Source of the DNA: a virus
IMG/VR virus record: IMGVR_UViG_3300021368_001755
Location: 1-22,648 of that record
DNA length: 22,648 nucleotides
Direction: 5' to 3' (one strand)
Shown: positions 1 to 8,630 of the stretch, in pieces
Position numbering within the stretch: the first letter of the stretch is position 1
Layout of the letters: every line of letters begins with the position of its first letter
Made by a program: the position numbers and the translations under genes
The notes under the pieces: model-generated
Databases searched by the model: none
The model's input: the letters and a program-made list of their open reading frames with translations, nothing else
What the model was told of the DNA's origin: nothing

Positions 1-659
1 GCCCCTGCTACTTTTTGTGCTAAACTTGTTCTCGGTACATCGTATGCTGGTTCAGTTCTAAACTTTCTATACTTTGTCATAGTTGATAAAGGTGCAATTA
101 ACTCACTACCTCTACCAATAAGTCTCATCTGTTGCAGTATTTCTGCTACAATTCTTTGCCTACTAGCATATTTCAAGTTGCCCCAATTAGAAATAAATCT
201 TCTATACTGTTTGTACTTAGGATTAGTAATGTTTAGTTGAGCTTCGAGTCTAAAGAAGTAGTTCATTGCTTCATTTGCTCTATCACTGGTAGTTGCTATT
301 TTTCTCATAAATGAGTAATGTTTACGACTGTCAAAATTTAACCTGCTTAACAATCTTTTACTGCCAATCGGGTCTTTTAATTTTATTTTATCTGACTCTG
401 GATTCTTCAATACATAACATAGCATGTATAAATCAGTAGCACTTGTTCTAAATGTTAAGTAATTACCATACTGCGAAGTTTGTTTTGCATACTGCTTTGC
501 ATAGTTATGTTGTACGTCATCTTGTAGCATCAAATATATAGAAATAGTGTTTAGGTATGCTAAATCTGCAACATTTTTGCCAGTAAGGTTACCCATATTA
601 CTGCTTGTACGGTATAATCTACTTTCAGAAATTTCGTTATCTATAAATTCTAATTCCAT
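1..659 (-). CDS. Conserved phage protein, probably virion-associated (partial, runs off left edge)
   Basis: The frame is open from the ATG at 657-659 to the window edge, giving 219 codons without a stop; the 3' end is missing. It lies one base after the stop of the ligase-like gene, so it is the last visible gene of the late operon. The protein is mixed alpha-helical in character, rich in Tyr, Arg and Leu, with no signal peptide or membrane segment. Segments such as NLTGKNVADLAYLN and FRTSATDLYMLCYVLK recall a conserved but uncharacterised family that I associate with T4-like cyanophage late clusters; this is from memory. Residues 10-13 are ISES, which fits the L/I-x-E cleavage pattern of T4 prehead protease. 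Function is unknown; a capsid-internal or virion protein is inferred from position and late promoter. Confidence 0.75.
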   Translation of the reverse strand, partial: MELEFIDNEISESRLYRTSSNMGNLTGKNVADLAYLNTISIYLMLQDDVQHNYAKQYAKQTSQYGNYLTFRTSATDLYMLCYVLKNPESDKIKLKDPIGSKRLLSRLNFDSRKHYSFMRKIATTSDRANEAMNYFFRLEAQLNITNPKYKQYRRFISNWGNLKYASRQRIVAEILQQMRLIGRGSELIAPLSTMTKYRKFRTEPAYDVPRTSLAQKVAG

Positions 660-660
660 C

Positions 661-1962
661 TTATGAACCTGGCTTGCCTGTTCCAAAGTTTAGTCTGCTA
701 AACTCCAGTCTGTCTACTAGTTTTAATGCATTACCCATTCTGTCAATAGCAACAAAGCCTTCACCACTTGTTGCTTTAAAGCCTTCGCCGTCTGCTGCGA
801 ACGTTCGTGTGCTTTGCAGTTTGCCTAACTTGTCAATTAGTTTTAATTTTGCTTTGATAAGCATCAAGTATAAATCATATACTGCTGTAATTTCAGCTGC
901 ATGCTGTTTGATAAATTCAACAGTTCTAACTTGCTGTTCCATCTTAGCATCTTTAGTGCTTTGCTGTTTTACAGCATCAATTTTTTTATTCCAGTACTCA
1001 ATAAACTTTACAACAAAATCCTTTGCTAAACTTTCAGGTGAACCAAAGTCGCCTGCTCTCACTTTGTTGTTCACTGTTGCTTTCAACTGTGGGAAAAAGT
1101 CTTTGCCTACTAAATCATTACCTTTTTCTAACCAATTAAATACATCTTTACCAATTTTCTTAGTGTATGAATCTGCGGCTGCTATTGCTGATAACACTTC
1201 TTTTGATTCTTCAGCAGTCATTGTTACTGTACCTGATACATCTTTGATGTTGGCATCTGTTTGCCACACACTTGGTGAACTGCCTAATCTATCTGAGTCA
1301 AAGCCAAACTTTGCTGTTGTGTCTGCTAAATTTGGTCCGCCTACATATTCTGTGTGCCACACAATGCCCATGTCAGCACTTAACATTTGTTTTGCTAGTT
1401 CACTGTCCTTAGGGACTGCGTATGCAAGTGTGTTAGGTTTAAAATAGATATACTGTTCGCCATCATGTTCCATTTCTTTGATGTCTTGTTTGAGAAACAT
1501 CAAGTCACCTTGTGCTACAGTGTCCCAATTTAGTTTGCTGAGATTTTTCAAACAGATTTTTAATTTAGTTCTAAGTCCTTCAGCACTCTTTAGTTCACCT
1601 TTTACCATTTTATCTTGGTGATTAGTATCAATATCTTTATCAGTGAAGTTGAGTTTTGCTTTTCCTGCAAACACACCTTTAGTGCCTACAAAGAATTTGC
1701 CTGTTTGTGGATCTTTACCAGCAATGATTGCAGGGGCACCGTCCCATTTCACCGTCATGTCAAACTTTTGTTTGCTTGAACCTTCTAGCATTTGATGTAA
1801 ACTGTATAGATAGTCTACTGCTTCTTTAGCACCCTGATAACCTTTGTTAAAAATATTATCTTCTAAGTGTTCCATGTGGGTATTCTTGCCTTCTGCTTCT
1901 AGCAGTAGGCTTTCTGATAATACTCTGGTAATTAGAGGTTTTGAAATCTCAATAAATCTCAT
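661..1962 (-). CDS. Ligase-like nucleotidyltransferase-fold protein, possibly virion-packaged
   Basis: 433 residues. The sequence shows motifs of the covalent nucleotidyltransferase (DNA/RNA ligase, capping enzyme) superfamily in the right order: motif I VKWDG with candidate nucleophile K72 (K-x-D-G, 72-75), motif III-like GDLMF (152-156), motif IV-like EGFV (401-404) and motif V-like KLVDR (414-418). Related proteins occur in marine T4-like phages, usually as an uncharacterised (DUF6267-type) family; the family name is from memory. There is a long helical insertion, about residues 245-385, between motifs III and IV, and no recognisable OB domain. The N-terminus carries LSES (15-18) and LLEA (20-23), both fitting the T4 prehead-protease pattern. 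The start overlaps the previous gene's stop by one base (TAATG). Adenylyltransferase activity is inferred; it could be a catalytically inactive structural relative. Confidence 0.7.
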   Translation of the reverse strand: MRFIEISKPLITRVLSESLLLEAEGKNTHMEHLEDNIFNKGYQGAKEAVDYLYSLHQMLEGSSKQKFDMTVKWDGAPAIIAGKDPQTGKFFVGTKGVFAGKAKLNFTDKDIDTNHQDKMVKGELKSAEGLRTKLKICLKNLSKLNWDTVAQGDLMFLKQDIKEMEHDGEQYIYFKPNTLAYAVPKDSELAKQMLSADMGIVWHTEYVGGPNLADTTAKFGFDSDRLGSSPSVWQTDANIKDVSGTVTMTAEESKEVLSAIAAADSYTKKIGKDVFNWLEKGNDLVGKDFFPQLKATVNNKVRAGDFGSPESLAKDFVVKFIEYWNKKIDAVKQQSTKDAKMEQQVRTVEFIKQHAAEITAVYDLYLMLIKAKLKLIDKLGKLQSTRTFAADGEGFKATSGEGFVAIDRMGNALKLVDRLEFSRLNFGTGKPGS

Positions 1963-4900
1963 TACACACCTGCTAAATCTTTCATTCTTAATAAGTCAGA
2001 GCTGATAATAAAGACACCGTCTGATACACCTTCGTCTACTCTAACTGTTAAGCCAATGTCACTCCATGTTAATCCATATGACTCTAACATTTCAGTCCAA
2101 TACTGATAACTTTCTTGATTTAGGAACCTCTCGCCTTGTTTGGCTTTTGCTAAAAATACTTGTGCGGCATTACTTACGTCATAACCTTGTTTAGCATAAG
2201 CCATAATTTGTCTGCCTGCTATAGCACCTGCATCTTTATTACCTTTAGACAGTTGATCTAGCATCTGAGATACTTTTTGTCCTGCTGCCGGAGGAAGTTT
2301 ACCACCTGGTAATTGTTTCTTATTAGCATCAGCATCTTGCTCTTTACGCAATGCTTGTTTTGCTAATTCGTAAGGATCATCTGTTGTTTCGCCTTTGCTA
2401 CCTGGTATATGAGTTTGTTTAAACTGTCCAGGCTTTTTCTCTTTACCCTGTTGCGGAGCAGGTTGCTCGCCACTAGGTGCTGGTGCTGGTGCTGGTGCTG
2501 GTTGCTCACCACCTGGTGCTGGTTGTTGCTGTGCTGGTTTACCGCCTGCTAATGCACCGCCAATTGCAGCGCCAGCAACACCTGCGGCTTTTCTAAATAC
2601 TGAACCAGGCTCACCTCTAGTTTTTTGTGCAAGGCCTGGTGTTTTACCTGACATGTAATCTTTTGCACGTTGCACTATACCTCTTTCTGGTGATTTTCCA
2701 GTGACATCGAGATCATGCTTTTTCATTAACTCGGCTTTCATAGCACCAGTTGCTGCAACTCCATTTGGATCTAGCCACTCGCCTTGTGCTTGGTCCCAAG
2801 TAAACATTATGTCATTGATTTTTTGTTTAGCATTCTTAGGAATACTAGGTTGTTCTTTACCTTGTGCTTGCTGTACACCTCTTGTTACTGCATTTCCACC
2901 TTTTTTCTGGGGTGCAGCACCGCTTGTAGTGCCCTGTGCGCCTGTTTTAGGTGCTGGGGTACCTTGTGCACCACCTTGTGCAGGTGCTTGTTTTGCTGGC
3001 TGTTGTGCTGGTTGTGCTGGTTGTTCGCCTGCTTGCGGTCGCTGAATTCCGGGTCTGCCTGCACCTGTTTGAGCACCTTGTGCTTGTTGTTGTGCTGTTG
3101 GTGCCGGTAATGCTGTTGATACTTGAGTAACATCACCTGGTTCCATGCCTGCTTTGGCTAATATGTTTGAAACTGATTGTGCATCTGTTGGCTTACCTGA
3201 TCTGCCCCACAAGTCATTTAATTTTTTGACTGTGATTTGGTTGCCTATTTCTTTTGCTGCGGCTTTTGCACCACCTGCAATAGCACCACCTGCTTTCTTA
3301 GCGGCATCACCTACTTTTGCTGCGGCATTATTTGCAAACTTTTTAATATCTGCTAGTCCAATTTCATTTACTACTTGTTGTTCTGATTCATTTAAAGGAA
3401 GGCCTGCTAAATGCTTGGTATAGATTAAGTCGTAATTAATACCTTCTACAACTTTTTTGTCTTGTAATTCTCTACTAAATGCAGCTACTGTTGCTGCTGC
3501 CCCAATTGATTTAGCAAGTGTTTGTTTAAATGTATCTACTATTTGTTCTACGTCTGCTTTAGAATCTACACCAACACCTGTGTATTCATTTTTGAATTGG
3601 AACAATTGATCTCGTGCTTCGGGAGACAAGTCTGCATCAGCAATTTGATCCCAAATTGGATGGCTTGGGCTTGTGAATACATCTTCTACTCGAAACACAG
3701 GATTTCCAGCAGGGTCTACACCTTGAATTGAAACAGTACTTGAAAAACTAATTGGCGGGTCTATTCCACCAACACTTGTTGAAATGTCTGACGTAATTTT
3801 TTTGCCAACTTGGATTTCTGTACCGTCAAATTCAGTTGTATCTAGTACAGGGGTATCTCCAGTATAAGCCGAAGTTACTTCGTTACTTGCACTAATGTCT
3901 GTTCCTATGAATCCAGCATCATCCATTGCTTTTTCCATCTGGAAATAGTCTTGTAGTTGTTCAGGATCAATACCGTTATCTTCTGCCCATCCAACTACTT
4001 CGGAAGAAATATCAGGTTCTGCATCAAAATTGATGCCGGCTGCGTTTAGTTCTTCTGCACTTATACTTTCTGCTGGTACTCTTTCAACTTCTCCACCTAT
4101 TCGTGTACTTGTAGTTCTTTCTAAATCTTGTCCCTCTAGACCTGCATAGTCCTGTAATTCGTCTACACCACCTAGTTCACCAATTTTTTGTGAAACTTTC
4201 TCAAGTTCTGCACCAATCATGTCTTGTGCATCACCTTCTGAACTTCTAAATGCAGTTTCGAGAGCATTTTGTGTTTTTAATAAATCTTCTACAGCATCAG
4301 GTTCTAATCCTTCAATGCTAGTTGCACTCATTGCTTCGAGGCCACTAACATCAACTGTTTGTCCGTCACTTGCAATAATAACATCTTGAACATCAGGTGG
4401 TACAAGCTCACCAATAACATCTAGACCTTTACCTATTACTGCACCAACGGCTGCTGTTTTAGCAGACTTGCCAACTGCTGTTGAAAGTTGTTCGCCTGCA
4501 AGTAATTCATTGCCGGCTCGTAATACAAAACCTGCTGCCGCACCTCCTGCTGGACCACCAGCAAAAGCGGCTGCTGTGGTTAATAAAGCAACTGCAAACT
4601 TTGCTTTACCTGGATGTTCTTTAGCAAGTTCACTTAGTTTGTTAACTGTGGCAACAATTTTAGAATCTTTGCCGCCTAATGCTGTTGTTAAATCTTTTTT
4701 GGATTTTTCAAAAGCGGCATCAATGTTGTTTACAGGAGTAGTATCCTGTATCATCTTACCTAGTTCATTAATTTTGTTGTTGATTTGACTTACAACACCA
4801 CTAGCAAGTTTAACACCACCTACTGCGGCTTTACCTGCTTGAGCTGCTTTCTCGCCTGCTTTGCCTGCTATCGTTTGATACTTGCCTGAATCTAGTGCAA

Positions 4901-5123
4901 ACTTTTCTGCTTGTCCAAAAATGCCTAAGATTTGATCAGCAGTGAATTCTGCTTCTGTGAGTTGTTCGTATTCTTCGAGGAGAGGCCATAATTCTTGCTC
5001 CCATCTGTTAACATAATTCTTTGTGTCTTCGTCTAATTGACGCCAAACACTTTCAGATAGGATTTTGTGACTTTTGCTTTCGTATAATTCTAAGTTATCA
5101 ACTAGTGCATCACGTAGTATCAT
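1962..5123 (-). CDS. Large low-complexity virion structural protein (1053 aa)
   Basis: The largest gene in the window and second in the late operon. The acidic N-terminus (1-65) contains LSES (22-25) and LTEA (55-58), matching the T4 prehead-protease pattern L-x-E. An Ala/Gly/Lys helical region (about 85-115) is followed by a strongly hydrophobic Ala/Gly segment at about 174-204 that could insert in or cross a membrane. Around 215-600 is acidic and mixed. Two Pro/Gln/Ala/Gly tracts lie near 674-750 and 848-904 and look disordered. The C-terminal 100 residues become ordered again (WTEMLESYGLTWSDIGL). AGAGGA-type ribosome site AGGA lies six bases before the ATG. Architecture, late promoter and neighbours suggest a virion or ejected internal protein of the T4-like marine phage type. 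No enzymatic motif is visible, and its exact role is unknown. Confidence 0.75.
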   Translation of the reverse strand: MILRDALVDNLELYESKSHKILSESVWRQLDEDTKNYVNRWEQELWPLLEEYEQLTEAEFTADQILGIFGQAEKFALDSGKYQTIAGKAGEKAAQAGKAAVGGVKLASGVVSQINNKINELGKMIQDTTPVNNIDAAFEKSKKDLTTALGGKDSKIVATVNKLSELAKEHPGKAKFAVALLTTAAAFAGGPAGGAAAGFVLRAGNELLAGEQLSTAVGKSAKTAAVGAVIGKGLDVIGELVPPDVQDVIIASDGQTVDVSGLEAMSATSIEGLEPDAVEDLLKTQNALETAFRSSEGDAQDMIGAELEKVSQKIGELGGVDELQDYAGLEGQDLERTTSTRIGGEVERVPAESISAEELNAAGINFDAEPDISSEVVGWAEDNGIDPEQLQDYFQMEKAMDDAGFIGTDISASNEVTSAYTGDTPVLDTTEFDGTEIQVGKKITSDISTSVGGIDPPISFSSTVSIQGVDPAGNPVFRVEDVFTSPSHPIWDQIADADLSPEARDQLFQFKNEYTGVGVDSKADVEQIVDTFKQTLAKSIGAAATVAAFSRELQDKKVVEGINYDLIYTKHLAGLPLNESEQQVVNEIGLADIKKFANNAAAKVGDAAKKAGGAIAGGAKAAAKEIGNQITVKKLNDLWGRSGKPTDAQSVSNILAKAGMEPGDVTQVSTALPAPTAQQQAQGAQTGAGRPGIQRPQAGEQPAQPAQQPAKQAPAQGGAQGTPAPKTGAQGTTSGAAPQKKGGNAVTRGVQQAQGKEQPSIPKNAKQKINDIMFTWDQAQGEWLDPNGVAATGAMKAELMKKHDLDVTGKSPERGIVQRAKDYMSGKTPGLAQKTRGEPGSVFRKAAGVAGAAIGGALAGGKPAQQQPAPGGEQPAPAPAPAPSGEQPAPQQGKEKKPGQFKQTHIPGSKGETTDDPYELAKQALRKEQDADANKKQLPGGKLPPAAGQKVSQMLDQLSKGNKDAGAIAGRQIMAYAKQGYDVSNAAQVFLAKAKQGERFLNQESYQYWTEMLESYGLTWSDIGLTVRVDEGVSDGVFIISSDLLRMKDLAGV
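2476..2499. repeat. Hexanucleotide tandem repeat, four copies of GGTGCT
   Basis: Four perfect head-to-tail copies of GGTGCT on the plus strand, with degenerate copies around them. On the coding (minus) strand this encodes the Pro-Ala run of the structural protein's second low-complexity tract. Such runs can change length by replication slippage without breaking the frame. Confidence 0.8.
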
Positions 5124-5373
5124 TATCTTTCCTCTGACTTTCCTTGATAACTTTCTTAATACCTCTACTAAACTTCAAAGGATCTCTGCCTTTGATGCTG
5201 TTTACTAGTCTATTAGAAAGATCTTTAGCGGTGTCAGAGTCATAATGTAACTCTATTTGTTCTAATAAGTTGATCGCACTATTAATAACGTGGTCAGCCC
5301 TATTCTCCACAGAGTAATCTCTGTCTCGATCTACTGATATTTGATTTAATTCTGCTAAAATACTTTTACGCAC
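5110..5373 (-). CDS. Small helical protein, first gene of the late structural operon
   Basis: 87 residues starting with GTG (5371-5373), chosen because GGAG lies five bases upstream and no ATG is available in a better place. The 3' end overlaps the 1053-residue gene by 14 bases, so translation is probably coupled. The protein is charged and predicted helical, with many Asp, Arg and Lys residues, and has no membrane segment, cysteine or recognisable motif. LAE at residues 6-8 weakly fits the L-x-E pattern seen in the three downstream proteins. A late promoter lies 31-41 bases upstream. Family not recognised; a small head or scaffold-associated protein is a guess from context only. Confidence 0.65.
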   Translation of the reverse strand: MRKSILAELNQISVDRDRDYSVENRADHVINSAINLLEQIELHYDSDTAKDLSNRLVNSIKGRDPLKFSRGIKKVIKESQRKDNDTT

Positions 5374-5403
5374 AACTTCTCCACCGATAAATTGTTATAA
5401 CAC

Positions 5404-5414
5404 TATTTATCAAA
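5404..5414 (-). promoter_or_regulatory. Late promoter (T4/cyanophage type), drives 87-aa to left-edge genes
   Basis: On the minus strand this reads TTTGATAAATA; GATAAATA fits the NATAAATA form reported for marine T4-like phages and differs in one base from T4's TATAAATA. It lies about 30 bases before the GTG of the 87-residue gene, in the short gap after the helicase stop. The identical 11-mer is found before the gene at 7818-8606. Confidence 0.65.
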
Positions 5415-6800
5415 TTAGAAGTCATCATTTTTCTTTAAAAACTCTCGCATGTTAAGTGCTTGAGCCACAGTGTCTTTTTCTTCTTCGCCTTCTGCTTTTA
5501 TACTACTTGATCTTTTCAGTTGATCTACAAGGCTACTAGTGCTCACAGTCATTGCATCTTCGTCGCCTTCCTCTAAATCCTCAATCCTTAGTGTGTCAGG
5601 GTCAAATTTCAAGTCTACTTTTGTGCCTACACCAGCACTACTACGAGTTTTCATAAATTGTATTTGATATCTACCACGTTCACGCATAGCATTACTGGTA
5701 AAGATACCTACAACGTTGTCTGCTGTTTGTATTTTACTGATACCACCTGCAATATGATGGTGATCAAATTCTATTTCTTCTACCGCACCTCTGTTCAACT
5801 GCGATGCTGTTACCATTAGCAACTCACGTTCCATTGCTAAGTTACGCAATTCCTCAGATACAAACTTATCTTTGATAAATGTGTTCTCTGCACTAACTTT
5901 GCCATTGATTGGCATCATCAAATCCAAGTAATCAATCAGTAAGCAGTCTACTTTTTCACCACATTCTATCTCATACTCACGCAAGAACACTCTTAAATCA
6001 TTAGCAGTTACACCATTAGGCATATATTTTACCCTCAGTTTTCCTGCACCTTTTGCTTTCATACGCACTCTTAAGTCAACATCATCGATGTTTTTCATAA
6101 CTTCTCTGGTGCTGTATCCACTTACCATTGCATCAAGACGCATACTGATAAGTTGTTCACTAAGTTCTAAACTAACATACACAACATTCATGCCAGCCAT
6201 TACCCAGTTAACTGCAAAGTTCTGTAAGAACAGACTTTTACCTGCGCCGGAGCCTCCTGCGAATATCGTGATTTCGCCTCTGTTCAGTCCACCGTAAAGT
6301 TTTTGATCTATCCCCTTCCAGCCTGTGCTTGTTGCTCCTGCTTGCTTTTTGATCCATTCCAATCTCTCCTTTGGATTGTCAAAGTAATCTAAACCTAAGT
6401 CTTTTACAAGTCCTGTTTGACTTGCTGCTTTAATTTTGTTTTCAACTTCGCCGTAACTTTGTTTTTCTAACAAGTCTGTGCTTTCAATAATTGCTTTTTC
6501 TAATGCTTTGTGTCTACAAAAAGTTTCAAACTCATTTAAAAACCAATTATGATGCTCAGGAGTTACGTTATCAATGGGATCAATATCAATTTTACCAACT
6601 GCTTTAATTTGATCTATTGTGGGGATAGTATTATATGATGTGCTATGACTTTTCAACAACTCAACTGCTGGCTGAAACTTTCTACTGAACCATTGCGGCT
6701 CAACAATATTTTGACATCTAGAAAACAACATAGGATCACTAATCAGAAATCTCAAGAACATTTCTTGTATTTCGTCGTTGTACTCTGTAATATCGCTCAT
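5415..6800 (-). CDS. 41: Replicative DNA helicase, DnaB/T4 gp41 family
   Basis: 461 residues, close to T4 gp41 in length. It is a hexameric RecA-fold helicase that would unwind the fork 5' to 3' with the primase. The N-terminal helical domain (1-130) is followed by the motor: Walker A GGSGAGKS (182-189), motif with LELS at 211-214, Walker B CLLIDYLDLM (286-295), the sensor-like TASQLNRGA (331-339), and the C-terminal KTRSSAGVG (384-392) expected to supply the arginine finger. The C-terminus ends in an acidic tail. It overlaps the primase stop by four bases (ATGA), so the two are translationally coupled and share the promoter at 7781-7809. The family assignment is secure. Confidence 0.96.
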   Translation of the reverse strand: MSDITEYNDEIQEMFLRFLISDPMLFSRCQNIVEPQWFSRKFQPAVELLKSHSTSYNTIPTIDQIKAVGKIDIDPIDNVTPEHHNWFLNEFETFCRHKALEKAIIESTDLLEKQSYGEVENKIKAASQTGLVKDLGLDYFDNPKERLEWIKKQAGATSTGWKGIDQKLYGGLNRGEITIFAGGSGAGKSLFLQNFAVNWVMAGMNVVYVSLELSEQLISMRLDAMVSGYSTREVMKNIDDVDLRVRMKAKGAGKLRVKYMPNGVTANDLRVFLREYEIECGEKVDCLLIDYLDLMMPINGKVSAENTFIKDKFVSEELRNLAMERELLMVTASQLNRGAVEEIEFDHHHIAGGISKIQTADNVVGIFTSNAMRERGRYQIQFMKTRSSAGVGTKVDLKFDPDTLRIEDLEEGDEDAMTVSTSSLVDQLKRSSSIKAEGEEEKDTVAQALNMREFLKKNDDF

Positions 6801-7774
6801 AACATTCTCATTTTTACTTGTGATTTAATCTTATTATTGGTTGCGTATTTAATTATACTTGCAACCGTTAAAAGTCTGCCATATTTGGCTACTGCATCAG
6901 CGGCATCTTTGCAATCTGCATGCCAAGGAGGAAAACTAACTTCCCATCCTAGCTCTAATGCTTGCTCAATTAATTCTTTACCAGCAGTATCTCTGTCAGG
7001 ACATAGTATAACACGTTTACCTAATCTGTCAATTAAGTGTGCTTGCTCTGCTGTTACACTGTTACCCATTACACTGACGCCATCTATAAGTATTGCATCA
7101 AACACACCTTCAGTAACAATAACAATTTCTCTTTCGTTGTTTGCAAATGCATCAACATTAAATACATACCCTGGTTGTAGTTTATGCAAATACTTTGGTG
7201 TTTGCTTATCCGGGGGAGCAATATGTCTACCAGTCCATCCTACTATTTCTCCATTGTAAGTGAAAGGCACAATAACTCTACGTTTGTTTGCTATGTCTTC
7301 AAAATGCAATAATGGATATATTCCAAGTATGCCTCTGTCTTTTGCATACTGCTTTAATTCGTTATCATCTGGCAACGAGTCTATCATCTTAACATTCTCT
7401 GGTAAGTCTACTGTGTCAAACTTACTGAGATTGTACACATAAGTTGATTCGTCCTGCTCCTGTAACTCGTCAGCAACTTTTAGCAACTCCATTTGTACAT
7501 TGTGTATGTCAGCATCTGTTGCACCTAAGCGAGTAACAACCTCCTTATATTTTTTACCCATATAAGGACTCATGCCCCAACCTGTTTTGTAACCGCAGTT
7601 AAAACAGTTGAAACTTATTTTTGCACCATTACTAATCACGCCAGCACGTTTACGAGTATCGTTACACATCGGGCAGTCAAAGGTTGTCCAACCGCTGGGC
7701 GTACGATTACTTCTTACTGGCAAATTATCTACCAATAATCTGTGTACTTGCTCTACTATAGAATCCACTGTCAT
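6797..7774 (-). CDS. 61: DNA primase, DnaG/T4 gp61-type with zinc finger and TOPRIM domain
   Basis: 325 residues, about the length of T4 gp61. It would make RNA primers for lagging-strand synthesis with the helicase just downstream. The N-terminal zinc finger uses C34, C37, C57 and C60 (CPMC and CFNC). A central region (about 140-215) is followed by the TOPRIM core: TEGVFDA with E222, and CPDRDTAGK with D260 and D262 as metal ligands. The ATG at 7772-7774 lacks any Shine-Dalgarno sequence and lies six bases downstream of a sigma70 -10 box, so the transcript should begin at or within a base of the start codon. It overlaps the helicase start by four bases. Confidence 0.94.
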   Translation of the reverse strand: MTVDSIVEQVHRLLVDNLPVRSNRTPSGWTTFDCPMCNDTRKRAGVISNGAKISFNCFNCGYKTGWGMSPYMGKKYKEVVTRLGATDADIHNVQMELLKVADELQEQDESTYVYNLSKFDTVDLPENVKMIDSLPDDNELKQYAKDRGILGIYPLLHFEDIANKRRVIVPFTYNGEIVGWTGRHIAPPDKQTPKYLHKLQPGYVFNVDAFANNEREIVIVTEGVFDAILIDGVSVMGNSVTAEQAHLIDRLGKRVILCPDRDTAGKELIEQALELGWEVSFPPWHADCKDAADAVAKYGRLLTVASIIKYATNNKIKSQVKMRML

Positions 7775-7780
7775 GCGTGT

Positions 7781-7809
7781 ATTTTAACAGGCATTAGGTA
7801 TGATGTCAA
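7781..7809 (-). promoter_or_regulatory. Sigma70 promoter of primase-helicase, probably giving a leaderless mRNA
   Basis: Minus strand: -35 TTGACA (7804-7809, exact consensus), a 17-base spacer, -10 TAAAAT (7781-7786, five of six). Six bases separate the -10 from the primase ATG at 7774, so initiation at the usual distance falls on or next to the A of ATG. Confidence 0.75.
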
Positions 7810-7817
7810 GATGTTTT

Positions 7818-8606
7818 TTAGTTTCTGAGTTGTACTTTAGTTATAGAACTGTTAGCATCATCAGGGTAACTTATTACTCTAACCCAATTTGCATTTACTT
7901 GGAATGTCCTATGCACGATATTACTAGTTGCACTCAATGCAATGTTGCCTGTAACATCAAACCAATCATTACTAGCATCGTCACTGTTTGGTGCACCAAT
8001 CATGCAACTTGCTTGCACCTTAACATTACCTGTGTAAGTGCTTGGATAGATAGCAACACTATGTCTAGCATGCTCGAAGTTTCGATCTAAGTTACCAAAC
8101 AAGGCACTTGAAACATACACGTTAGCACTTGCTTGCATTAATGAGTCATCTTCTTGTGTTGGTACAGGATCAAATACTGCTTGTCCTGAAATTGTGATGT
8201 CAAACGAGATATCGTTATTTTGATTTGAATAGATAGGTAAGTCCAAACCTTCTGCGTTTGTTCTTGTGATATAAATCTTGTATAAGCCTGGATCAATATT
8301 TTGAATATCGCCTTTGGTAAGGTACAACTTCACAATGCCTACATTGCTAGTGTTTTCAATCCTTTTTGTTAGTAAACGTTTCTTAGTTGCAGGGTTTACC
8401 AAGTATGCAACTAGTTCATCTGCGAAAACATTTTGAAGTTTTCTATCTCTATTTCTGATATTAAACTTAATTGTATTCGTTAATCCTTTATGTGCTATTA
8501 GTGATTTATTGTTCATTGGTCTGTTATCCACGTAAAAACTGTTGGTGGTAACCACAAGGTCCACTTCATCTTCGTACAAAAATAGTCTGTGATCGCCATA
8601 ATCCAT
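7818..8606 (-). CDS. Tail or baseplate-like virion protein (beta-rich)
   Basis: 262 residues, predicted mostly beta, no signal peptide or membrane span. The first 120 residues resemble an immunoglobulin-like domain of the kind in baseplate upper proteins: extended strands, then VAYLVNPATKKRLLTK and a pattern ending DPGLYKIYITR. The second half (about 150-262) is another beta-sandwich-like region ending with WVRVISYPDDANSS, as seen in many tail and fibre proteins. It is transcribed alone from a late promoter, with GAAAGG about 11 bases before the ATG. The next gene downstream, primase, has its own early-type promoter, so this is a late gene inserted between replication genes. A structural role is inferred from fold character and promoter class; the exact position in the virion is unknown. 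Confidence 0.65.
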   Translation of the reverse strand: MDYGDHRLFLYEDEVDLVVTTNSFYVDNRPMNNKSLIAHKGLTNTIKFNIRNRDRKLQNVFADELVAYLVNPATKKRLLTKRIENTSNVGIVKLYLTKGDIQNIDPGLYKIYITRTNAEGLDLPIYSNQNNDISFDITISGQAVFDPVPTQEDDSLMQASANVYVSSALFGNLDRNFEHARHSVAIYPSTYTGNVKVQASCMIGAPNSDDASNDWFDVTGNIALSATSNIVHRTFQVNANWVRVISYPDDANSSITKVQLRN

Positions 8607-8630
8607 ATAATATATACCTTTCTATTGTAG

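Noticed and set aside
674-1447. 257-codon open frame on the plus strand opposite the ligase-like gene
   Set aside because: Antisense shadow of a gene with clear motifs; Ser/Leu-rich translation with no domain, no ribosome site and no promoter.
2701-3136. Overlapping Cys-rich (+) and Gln/His-rich (-) frames in the low-complexity tract
   Set aside because: Composition follows from the GGTGCT/CAACAA-like repeats of the structural gene read in other frames.
5871-5881. TTTGATAAATG on the plus strand within the helicase gene, one base off the late-promoter 11-mer
   Set aside because: Wrong strand, inside a gene, and last base of the core differs.
6645-7259. 204-codon plus-strand frame across the helicase-primase junction
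   Set aside because: Lies opposite two certain genes and its translation has no coherent features.
8606-8611. TATAAT on the plus strand before the 121-residue gene
   Set aside because: No recognisable -35 at 16-18 bases; kept only as a remark in that gene's entry.
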